A DNA stretch of 5,039 bases, taken from the NCBI GenBank assembly GCA_026706505.1, contig JAPOYQ010000844.1, positions 1 to 5,039 on the forward strand. The letters run 5' to 3'. Below the pieces are notes generated by a model, which was given only the letters and a program-made list of their open reading frames with translations, was not told where the DNA came from and did no database searches. The stretch is from Gemmatimonadota bacterium. GTDB lineage: Bacteria > Latescibacterota > UBA2968 > UBA8231. The translations under genes were made by a program, and so were the position numbers. Shown piece by piece: positions 1 to 5,039 of this stretch; position 1 is the first letter of the stretch, and each line of letters begins with the position of its first letter.

Positions 1-1059
1 GGCGGCGATCCCGAATCCGGTCGCTTGGCGGTTGCCGGGGGAGACGCCCTGCTGTTGCGCCTCAAAGCTGGAGAGGGCGTCGTCGTCGTCGATTAGCATG
101 GCGAATTGGCCGTAGAGCTTGAGCTCTAAGCCTAGGTCGCGGATGAGCGGGTAGGCTAGGTCCAAGCCCAAGATCGAAAAGAAGTCTTGGCCAACGTGGT
201 TTTTGTTGAAGGGCTTGTGGCGGTCCACGTCTTGGTCCACTGGGAAGGCGTTGCCATAATTGGCGTTGAGTCCCAACAAAGCGGAGGCGATGTCGGCAGA
301 GAGGCCGCTGCCGGCGTCGGCGTCGATGATGCCGTCGTTGTCGTCGTCGCTGTCGATGTGGTCGGGCACGCCGTCGTGGTCGTTGTCGAGGGCGAAGTTT
401 CCATCGTCTGGGAAGGCGTCAATGGGGTCGGGCACGCCGTCGGAATCGCTGTCGCGCAGGCCGCTGTACTGGTCGAGATCGGCGACAAAGGTCACACCCA
501 CTTCGAGATCGGCGGCATAGCCAAAGGTCCGCAGCCCGATGAGGGCACCGCCCTCTTGGAAGTCTTGGAGGTTGTTGATCACTCCTTCGAGTCCGATATT
601 AGTGCTGGCAAAATTGGCGATGCGGAACTGGAATCCGGTTTTCTTGATGCCGGGATAGTGCAGGGTGTTGCGGTAGTTGTCCATGATGAGGCCGTACCCC
701 AACGTCACATCGTCGAGTGCGCCAATTTTGACGTACACCGCGTCATTAGGACGCCCATAGCGCACGTAGTAGATTTTGCGCAGGATCGAGTCGAAGGTTT
801 GGGTTGACGAGCCGGCCTCCCAGCCGCGTGACCCGAGGTCGCCATTGCGCTCGACAAACAGCTCTAAGTCGAGGCCAATGCCCAAGCGGCCCAAGGGAAA
901 GTCGGGCCGGAGGCTGAGGCGATATAACTGCTCTTGATCGACGGTGACGCTGCCCATGCTGAGCGAGTAGCCAAACATGGCCACCGAGGGCTGAGCTGAG
1001 GAGGCGACCGGGTAGGACAAGAGCAGTAAGACCAAGGCGCGATTGCAGCGAAAATTCAT
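1..1059 (-). CDS. Secreted, probably outer-membrane beta-barrel protein with TSP3 repeats (partial, 3' end outside window)
   Basis: The frame is open for 353 codons from ATG at 1059 to base 1, so the C-terminus is missing. Residues 1-22 form a signal peptide: basic start (MNFRCNR), a Leu-rich core, and a likely signal peptidase I cut after SSA before Gln23. Residues about 40-195 alternate polar and hydrophobic residues in short strands ending in aromatic residues (for example KIYYVRYG at 95-102 and LGYGLIMDNY at 120-129), as expected of an outer-membrane barrel. Residues 203-250 are an Asp-rich TSP3 segment, and strand-like sequence resumes at about 293-322. I infer a barrel with a calcium-binding insert. 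The function is unknown, and I do not recognise a named gene. The start is fixed by the signal peptide: reading upstream in frame I found no ATG, GTG or TTG start. No clear Shine-Dalgarno sequence precedes it. The gene is divergent from the acyl-CoA ligase. Confidence 0.85.
   Translation of the reverse strand, partial: MNFRCNRALVLLLLSYPVASSAQPSVAMFGYSLSMGSVTVDQEQLYRLSLRPDFPLGRLGIGLDLELFVERNGDLGSRGWEAGSSTQTFDSILRKIYYVRYGRPNDAVYVKIGALDDVTLGYGLIMDNYRNTLHYPGIKKTGFQFRIANFASTNIGLEGVINNLQDFQEGGALIGLRTFGYAADLEVGVTFVADLDQYSGLRDSDSDGVPDPIDAFPDDGNFALDNDHDGVPDHIDSDDDNDGIIDADAGSGLSADIASALLGLNANYGNAFPVDQDVDRHKPFNKNHVGQDFFSILGLDLAYPLIRDLGLELKLYGQFAMLIDDDDALSSFEAQQQGVSPGNRQATGFGIAA
310..453 (-). other. TSP3 calcium-binding repeats, residues 203-250
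   Basis: Three consecutive units carry the DxDxDG signature: DSDSDGVPDPID (203-214), DNDHDGVPDHID (225-236) and DDDNDGIIDAD (238-248). In thrombospondin type 3 repeats the regularly spaced aspartates bind calcium. The first unit is long (22 residues to the next) and the later step is 13 residues, the usual alternation of long and short units. Many bacterial proteins use such repeats as a stiff linker before an OmpA-like domain. Here strand-like, barrel-type sequence appears to resume after them. Confidence 0.85.
361..441 (-). repeat. 15-bp direct repeat encoding DGVPD twice
   Basis: The 15-mer GTCGGGCACGCCGTC occurs identically at 361-375 and 427-441 on the plus strand. The copies are 66 bp (22 codons) apart. 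It encodes Asp-Gly-Val-Pro-Asp in the first two TSP3 units. Identical codons suggest a fairly recent unit duplication or conversion, although codon bias could also account for it. Confidence 0.8.
994..1059 (-). other. Signal peptide, residues 1-22
   Basis: The first 22 codons read as a type I signal peptide. A short basic region (Arg4, Arg7) is followed by a hydrophobic core, ALVLLLLSYPVA, and the small-residue motif SSA before QP. The Cys at position 5 lies before the hydrophobic core, so it is not a lipobox cysteine and the protein is not expected to be a lipoprotein. Confidence 0.8.
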
Positions 1060-1161
1060 ATAGGGAAGATGTGGTTGCCGGGCCGCGCGTGCAATGGCTA
1101 GGCGATCCTTTTTGCGTACCGTAAACAGCAACGATAATAATTCACCAGAAAGAGGTTTGCG
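1060..1161. promoter_or_regulatory. Divergent intergenic region between the barrel protein and acyl-CoA ligase genes
   Basis: This 102-bp gap must contain the 5' control of both neighbours, which point away from each other. The half near the acyl-CoA ligase is A+T-rich (GATAATAAT at 1133-1141). The half near the barrel gene is G+C-rich. A 15-bp near-palindrome, TTTGCG-TAC-CGTAAA at 1111-1125, sits about where a -35 box for the ligase would fall. Promoter function is inferred from position. Confidence 0.5.
1112..1141 (+). promoter_or_regulatory. Weak candidate sigma-70-like promoter for the acyl-CoA ligase gene
   Basis: TTGCGT (1112-1117) and AATAAT (1136-1141) are 18 bp apart. The overlapping GATAAT (1133-1138) is a better -10 match, but its spacer would then be 15 bp. 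The -35 element matches the consensus only in TTG. Transcription from here would leave a very short leader before the ribosome site at 1151. Confidence 0.25.
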
Positions 1162-3000
1162 ATGGGACAAACGCTGAGAGATTTACTCGACCATAGCTTC
1201 GCAACCTGTGCCGAACAGACGGCCATTCGAGAACTCAAGCCCGTAGAGGGCAGCCGCACATTGAGCTATCAGCCCGTGACCTACGCCGAGCTCAAAAGCC
1301 GCCGCGACCAACTCGCGGCTGGCCTTGCGGCGCAGGGTTTGGCCAAGGGCCAGCGCGTGGGCATCCTCACTGATGGCGGCAGCGAGCCACTCTTGATCTT
1401 TCTGGCGACCGACTGCATTGGGGTCAGTGCGGTGCCGCTGTGTATCCAGTCGCCTGACGAGGCTCTCGCCCACAGCATCGCACACTCTGCGGTTGAGCTG
1501 CTGGTCGTAGATCGCAAAGGATACGAGCGATTTGACACCATCCGAGAGCGACTGGACAAGACGCCGCGGATTGCGTTGACCGAGGGCGAGGGCGAGGACG
1601 CGATTCCTTGGGAAGAGCTGGCGGAGAGCAGCGCGACCGTGCCCGAGGTCGAGGTGCTGCCGGAAGATGAATCGAAAATTCTCTATACGTCGGGTTCAAC
1701 CGGCCTGCCCAAGGGCGTGATCCAGACCCATGCCAACATTGTCGCCAACGTCGAAGAGGTTTGGGACGTGATCAGCAAGCGCGAGCCTTTGCGCATGTTC
1801 AAGTCTGCGCCCGACTACCATTCCATGGGGATTCTCAACATCTACTATCCCTTGGCCAAGGGGTGGATTTTGGACTTGGCGCGTTCGCCCGACCGCGTCC
1901 TCAGCGACATCCGTCTCTCAGAGCCGGAGGGCTTCCTCACCGTGCCGCTGATACTCGACAAAGTGTACGGCAATGTGCGCAAGGAAATCGACGCTGGCGG
2001 TCTCAAGGGGGGATTGATCCAGCGCTCGGTTGCGGCTAAGGAGCGGTTGGCGCGCGGCCAAGCTGGGCTGGGCGACAAGCTCTTTTTGGCGGCCATTGGC
2101 CGTTCAATCATCGGCAAAATTCGCGCTCAACTCGCCACGCGAGTCGGGCCTCATCTAGAGCTTTTGATCGTCGGCTCGGCCAAGGCCGATCCCGAGGCGT
2201 TGGACTTCTTTCATCACGTGCTCGACATCACCACGTACGAGGGCTACGGCACGACCGAGTGCGCGCCGCTGATTGCCGCCAACCATCTCGACGGGCGCAA
2301 AAGCGGCACGGTGGGAAGGCCGTTGCAGGCGGTGAAGATAGTGGCCGAAGATGGGTCGGAAATCGGGTACAACGATCCAGCGCAGGACGAGTGCCGATCT
2401 AGCGGCGATCAGGTCGGGGAACTGTGGACCAGCGGTCCCAATGTCATGCGCGGGTATTTACACGACCCCGAGCAGACCGAGCAGGTGCTAGTGGAAGAAG
2501 GCGGCCAGATCTGGTATCGGACCGGCGACTTGTTCAGCATGGATGACGAGGGTTTTCTCTCGTTCCACGGGCGAGTTGGCCGACAGTTCAAGCTGCGCAA
2601 CGGCGAGTTTGTCAATCCCGAAGCCTTGGAGCGGATTTTTGCCCGAGTGCCCCTAGTCGAGCACGTGATCGTGTACGGCGACCAGCAGCGCGACTACCCG
2701 CTACCGTTGGTGACGGTGGATGTGGAGGAGGCAAAAAACAGCGGCATCGACGGGTTGCCGCTAGAGGACGAGGACGCTCTGCGCACGCATCCGAGCTTGG
2801 GCGAGCGGATTCGCGAAGGGTTCCTCGCCGAGGCCACGGTCGCCGGCCTGCCGAGCTACCAGCGGCCGCAGCGCGTCGCGCTCTTGCCCGAGCCGCTGAG
2901 CGAGGACGCCGGGACCCTGACCAAGGGGCTGAAGAAGATCGTGCCCAAGGCGATCGTCGAGCGGTATCGCACGGTCGTCGAACAGACCTACACATCCTAG
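1162..3000 (+). CDS. Long-chain fatty acid--CoA ligase (AMP-forming), FadD/ACSL-like
   Basis: This complete 612-residue member of the ANL adenylate-forming superfamily probably activates a fatty acid with ATP to acyl-AMP and then transfers the acyl group to CoA at the cytoplasmic membrane. Visible motifs in order: phosphate-binding loop YTSGSTGLPKG (175-185), adenine-binding YEGYGTTE (359-366), YRTGDL with ATP-ribose Asp456 (452-457), hinge and A8 region GRVGRQFKLRNGEFV (470-484), and a C-terminal LTKGLKK (586-592) in which Lys591 is the likely adenylation lysine. Length and the segment before YEGYGTTE (VGSAKADPEAL, 337-347) resemble long-chain acyl-CoA synthetases. The ATG has a good ribosome site, AGAGG at 1151-1155, six bases upstream. 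Chain length of the substrate cannot be read from sequence; a fatty acyl-AMP ligase or another carboxylic acid substrate is possible. The gene stands alone, divergent from the barrel gene and convergent with the kinase. Confidence 0.88.
   Translation: MGQTLRDLLDHSFATCAEQTAIRELKPVEGSRTLSYQPVTYAELKSRRDQLAAGLAAQGLAKGQRVGILTDGGSEPLLIFLATDCIGVSAVPLCIQSPDEALAHSIAHSAVELLVVDRKGYERFDTIRERLDKTPRIALTEGEGEDAIPWEELAESSATVPEVEVLPEDESKILYTSGSTGLPKGVIQTHANIVANVEEVWDVISKREPLRMFKSAPDYHSMGILNIYYPLAKGWILDLARSPDRVLSDIRLSEPEGFLTVPLILDKVYGNVRKEIDAGGLKGGLIQRSVAAKERLARGQAGLGDKLFLAAIGRSIIGKIRAQLATRVGPHLELLIVGSAKADPEALDFFHHVLDITTYEGYGTTECAPLIAANHLDGRKSGTVGRPLQAVKIVAEDGSEIGYNDPAQDECRSSGDQVGELWTSGPNVMRGYLHDPEQTEQVLVEEGGQIWYRTGDLFSMDDEGFLSFHGRVGRQFKLRNGEFVNPEALERIFARVPLVEHVIVYGDQQRDYPLPLVTVDVEEAKNSGIDGLPLEDEDALRTHPSLGERIREGFLAEATVAGLPSYQRPQRVALLPEPLSEDAGTLTKGLKKIVPKAIVERYRTVVEQTYTS
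2997..3000. other. Shared CTAG palindrome: overlapping convergent stop codons
   Basis: The ligase gene ends with TAG at 2998-3000 on the plus strand. The kinase gene ends with TAG read from 2999 to 2997 on the minus strand. The two stop codons overlap within the self-complementary CTAG, so the genes overlap by four bases and have no intergenic terminator between them. Confidence 0.95.
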
Positions 3001-4088
3001 CTGCGCCGCAACTGGTGCAAGCGGCGGCTTAGCTCGGTTGGCGAGGCCGTGCCGGTCGTGCCAACCTGCTGAGCGGTAATTGACGCGGCCAAGCAGGCTA
3101 CCGCGGCCGCTTCCGTCAGTTCGGCACCCGCTGCCAAGGCCGCGCTGAGGGCAGCCGCACAAGTGTCTCCGGTGCCGACTGGGTCAACAGGTGCGGTGAG
3201 GTCCACGGCTGGCACGTGCTCGACTGTGCTGCCGTCGGCTACGAGTATTCCCCTATTGCCAAGCGTTAGAAATACCGGGCGGCCAGTATGGTTGCTGAGT
3301 ACGTGGGCATGATGGCGCGCGGTCTTGAGCGACAAGCGCCCTTGGTCGCCGAGCGCGGCCCAAGCCTCGCGCTGGTTGGGTTTGAGGATGGCGCGCGTAA
3401 AGAGCCCAATGCGCGTGCGTGAATCGGCGAGGACCACGAGCTTGGGCTGAGTACCGAGCGCAGCGGCGATGGCGCGGCGCACGCGCGTGGTAAGGACGCC
3501 GCAATTAGTTTCGGCGACTTGGTCGATGAGTACGAGCCCGTCCCAGTGGCTCAGGCGCTGATGGACATGATTGATGAGATTGCGTTGGAGACTGGTCGGG
3601 GTCGGGCGGCGGTTTTTGGTATCGAGCCGCTCTAGTTCCTCGAGGACGGGTCGGCCGCGCTGGCCGCTATCGACGTAGCAGGGCTTGTCATAGGTCGGGG
3701 TCAAGCGGCCCGGAGCCGTGAGAAAGCCCGTCAAATCTAGGCCCAGCCGGCGCATGGCCCGCCGCAGTTCATAGCCTTCTCCGTCGTCGCCGCAATAGCC
3801 TACGGCCTCGACTACTCCTACGCCGAGGGTGCGCAAGTTGGCGGCGACATTGCCGGCGGCCCCAGGTTGGCGGCGATAGCCGATTACCTGATAGCAGGTC
3901 TTGCCGGTCTCCAGCGACTTTTCGTCGAGGGCCGGGTCGCATTCGCGGTAGGAGTCGAGGAAAAAGTCTCCAACTACGCCGATGCGTAGCGCGGGAAATG
4001 CTGCCATGAGGGCGCGCAGGCGAGTTGGGGACAAGTTAAACATAGGATTGGCGGCGCAAGGGCGGGTAAGTCGGACTTGATTTAGCAC
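2997..4088 (-). CDS. PfkB-family sugar kinase, RfaE/HldA (heptose-7-phosphate kinase)-like
   Basis: The complete 363-codon gene encodes a ribokinase-fold kinase that resembles the kinase half of HldE/RfaE, which phosphorylates D-glycero-D-manno-heptose 7-phosphate at C1 for lipopolysaccharide core synthesis. Evidence: GDFFLDSY (40-47), the first PfkB signature PGAAGNVAANLRTLG (75-89), the NxxE motif in KPNQRE (236-241), the second signature DPVGTGDT (302-309) with catalytic base Asp308, and the tail VGTTGTASPTEL (342-353), close to the VGTSTVSPIEL of E. coli HldE. There is no C-terminal nucleotidyltransferase domain, so it would be a stand-alone HldA-type kinase. The classical HldE segment SPEAPVPVV is replaced by LETGKTCYQV (59-68), so the substrate is not certain. 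The start is GTG at 4088, supported by AGGAAG six bases upstream; an internal ATG at 4043 (residue 16) has no ribosome site and is a weaker choice. Confidence 0.85.
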   Translation of the reverse strand: MLNQVRLTRPCAANPMFNLSPTRLRALMAAFPALRIGVVGDFFLDSYRECDPALDEKSLETGKTCYQVIGYRRQPGAAGNVAANLRTLGVGVVEAVGYCGDDGEGYELRRAMRRLGLDLTGFLTAPGRLTPTYDKPCYVDSGQRGRPVLEELERLDTKNRRPTPTSLQRNLINHVHQRLSHWDGLVLIDQVAETNCGVLTTRVRRAIAAALGTQPKLVVLADSRTRIGLFTRAILKPNQREAWAALGDQGRLSLKTARHHAHVLSNHTGRPVFLTLGNRGILVADGSTVEHVPAVDLTAPVDPVGTGDTCAAALSAALAAGAELTEAAAVACLAASITAQQVGTTGTASPTELSRRLHQLRRS

Positions 4089-4117
4089 CTATAGCTTCCT
4101 ATTTTCACTAGGTGCTA
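4083..4117. promoter_or_regulatory. 9-bp perfect inverted repeat enclosing the kinase ribosome site and start codon
   Basis: TAGCACCTA (4083-4091) is exactly complementary to TAGGTGCTA (4109-4117), with 17 bases between. In the kinase mRNA (minus strand) the 3' arm of the hairpin contains the GTG start and the loop contains the AGGAAG ribosome site. It could act as a translation-limiting hairpin or as an operator dyad. The symmetry is directly visible; the function is inferred. Confidence 0.65.
4095..4100 (-). promoter_or_regulatory. Ribosome binding site of the sugar kinase
   Basis: On the minus strand AGGAAG lies six bases before the GTG at 4088. This favours GTG over the internal ATG at 4043, which is preceded by CCGCCAATCCT and lacks a purine-rich site. 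Confidence 0.7.
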
Positions 4118-4159
4118 TATTTAGTTATGTCCTTGATTCTCTTAAACTTAAAAAAATAA

Positions 4160-4164
4160 AAGGA
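4160..4164 (+). promoter_or_regulatory. Ribosome binding site of the galU-like gene
   Basis: AAGGA lies four bases before the GTG at 4169. With the conserved family N-terminus that follows (IRKAVFPVAGLGTR), it supports GTG as the true start. Confidence 0.65.
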
Positions 4165-4168
4165 AAAC

Positions 4169-5038
4169 GTGCCGATTCGCAAAGCCGTATTTCCCGTAGC
4201 AGGTTTGGGCACCCGCCTGCTGCCAGCGACCAAGTCCCAACCCAAGGAGATGCTGCCCGTTGGTTGCAAGCCAGTCGTGCAGTACGTGGTCGAGGAGATG
4301 ATCGAGCAGGGGTTAGACAAGTTTCTCTTTGTAACGGGCCGCAAGAAGCGCTCGATTGAGGATCACTTCGACGACGATCCAGAGCTTGCGGCGCGCTTGG
4401 GCGATAGCGCAATCGGCGAGGTTGACTACGCAGCCGCAGGCGTTGAATTCTACTATGTGCGGCAGCGGCGGCCGGCCGGCAATGCCGATGCCGTGCGCCA
4501 AGCGCGGGAATTCGTCGGCAACGAGCCGTTTGTGGTGGGGTTTGGCGACACGATCGTTTCCTCGCCGCGGGTGCCAGGCGTGGTCGGCCGGATGATGCAA
4601 TCGCATGTCCAGCGGGGTGCGGCCGCCACTATTGCCGTATGGGAAGTGCCGCGCGAAGAGACCTACAAGTATGGAGTCGTCACACCGCAAGGCGAGGCCG
4701 ACGACGACTTTGCCATCGCCGATATTGTTGAAAAACCGCCGGTGGAAGCCGCGCCGAGTTGTCTTGCGGTTGCGGCCCGCTATATTTTTTCGCCAGAGAT
4801 TTTCACCGCTATTGATGAAATTGAGCCTGGGGTTGGCGGTGAGTTGTGGTTGACCGATGCCATCCGCGTCTTGATCCAGCGCGGGGCCGAGGTCCGCTGC
4901 ACACGCCTTGGGAGCGACGAAGCGCGCTACGATATAGGAACGCCGCTCACGTACTATCGGGCCTTCGCGGATTTCGCCTTGGCCGACCGAGAGTTCGGCG
5001 CGGCGTTTCGCGCGTATCTCGAGGACAAATTGGCCTAG
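4169..5038 (+). CDS. galU: UTP--glucose-1-phosphate uridylyltransferase (GalU-like)
   Basis: The complete 289-residue protein is of usual GalU length. The reaction is UTP + glucose 1-phosphate to UDP-glucose + pyrophosphate in the cytoplasm, feeding capsule, exopolysaccharide, lipopolysaccharide or glycolipid synthesis. Motifs: nucleotide-binding loop GLGTRLLPATKSQPKEMLP (12-30) with Lys26 as the likely catalytic lysine, VTGRKKRSIEDHFD (55-68), metal-ligand Asp127 in GFGDT (124-128), KYGVV (167-171), VEKP (187-190), GGELWLTDAI (223-232) with the second metal-ligand Asp230, and YDIGTPLTYY (254-263). Two places differ from the GalU pattern I know: GNADAV (104-109) where GLGHAV is usual, and Trp227 where GGEIQLTD has Gln. 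A related sugar-1-phosphate nucleotidyltransferase therefore remains possible, but the N-terminal half and the VEKP block favour GalU. The start is GTG with AAGGA upstream. It is divergent from the sugar kinase. Confidence 0.88.
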   Translation: MPIRKAVFPVAGLGTRLLPATKSQPKEMLPVGCKPVVQYVVEEMIEQGLDKFLFVTGRKKRSIEDHFDDDPELAARLGDSAIGEVDYAAAGVEFYYVRQRRPAGNADAVRQAREFVGNEPFVVGFGDTIVSSPRVPGVVGRMMQSHVQRGAAATIAVWEVPREETYKYGVVTPQGEADDDFAIADIVEKPPVEAAPSCLAVAARYIFSPEIFTAIDEIEPGVGGELWLTDAIRVLIQRGAEVRCTRLGSDEARYDIGTPLTYYRAFADFALADREFGAAFRAYLEDKLA

Positions 5039-5039
5039 G

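Larger units (their letters stand above)
4089..4168. promoter_or_regulatory. A+T-rich divergent promoter region between the sugar kinase and galU-like genes
   Basis: The 80-bp gap contains only 22 G or C bases by hand count, in sharp contrast to the G+C-rich genes on both sides. The two genes are transcribed outward from it, so it must carry both promoters unless transcripts start inside the coding regions. TATATT (4116-4121, plus) is a possible -10 element but I see no good -35 partner. An A-rich run (4150-4161) lies just before the galU-like ribosome site. Exact promoter elements cannot be assigned by eye. Confidence 0.55.

Noticed and set aside
156..488. A 110-codon Thr/Pro/Ser-rich open frame on the minus strand
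   Set aside because: It is the neighbouring frame of the TSP3 coding region. The frame with signal peptide, strands and DxDxDG units is the real one.
187..807. A 206-codon open frame on the plus strand with Val-, Gly- and Asp-rich sequence
   Set aside because: It lies wholly antisense to the barrel gene. Its composition mirrors the Asp-rich TSP3 codons, and it has no recognisable domain.
3004..3026. Hairpin CGCCGC / GCGGCG with an 11-base loop just after the ligase stop, considered as a terminator
   Set aside because: No T-run follows on either strand. The arms are simply the Arg codons at the kinase C-terminus.
2612..3162. Minus-strand open frames of 127 and 133 codons over the 3' part of the acyl-CoA ligase gene and the end of the kinase gene
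   Set aside because: They lie antisense to conserved ligase sequence or out of frame with the kinase, are Arg/Ala-rich, and lack motifs. They are G+C-driven shadows.
4082..4108. An 8-codon leader frame (GTG to TAA) on the minus strand overlapping the kinase start
   Set aside because: It has no ribosome binding site and is short enough to occur by chance. The stop overlapping the kinase start is suggestive but not sufficient.
4133..4161. TTGATT and an A+T-rich -10-like stretch considered as the galU-like promoter
   Set aside because: With normal spacing, transcription would start at about the GTG codon, leaving no room for the ribosome site that is plainly present.

Overview
The window holds four protein genes and no RNA gene, mobile element or CRISPR array that I can see. 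It looks like ordinary chromosomal DNA of a Gram-negative, high-G+C bacterium. The evidence is a signal-peptide-bearing, beta-strand-rich protein that looks like an outer-membrane barrel, a heptose-kinase-like sugar kinase, and a GalU-type nucleotidyltransferase. Coding is dense and intergenic gaps are short. I cannot place the organism more precisely; a deltaproteobacterial, PVC or FCB-type lineage is a guess from protein style only.

Layout. Bases 1-1059 (minus) carry the N-terminal 353 codons of a secreted or outer-membrane protein with a thrombospondin type 3 (TSP3) calcium-binding segment; it runs off the left edge. A 102-bp gap separates its start from a divergent gene at 1162-3000 (plus), an AMP-forming long-chain acyl-CoA ligase of 612 residues. 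That gene converges on a PfkB/RfaE-type sugar kinase at 2997-4088 (minus), and the two share the palindrome CTAG, which supplies both TAG stop codons. An 80-bp, strikingly A+T-rich gap (22 G/C by hand count) then separates the kinase from a divergent galU-like gene at 4169-5038 (plus), which ends one base before the window does.

How the genes relate. The kinase and the UTP-glucose-1-phosphate uridylyltransferase both fit the supply of activated sugars for lipopolysaccharide, capsule or exopolysaccharide. The barrel protein and acyl-CoA ligase fit envelope and lipid work, but nothing ties all four into one pathway. The gene orientations (minus, plus, minus, plus) mean no two neighbours can share an operon inside this window.

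The most interesting signals are small. A 9-bp perfect inverted repeat surrounds the Shine-Dalgarno site and includes the GTG start of the sugar kinase. A TSP3 calcium-binding insert lies in the middle of what looks like a beta-barrel. The kinase and the GalU homologue show altered motifs that leave their exact substrates open. I found no convincing evidence of a wholly new multi-gene system.
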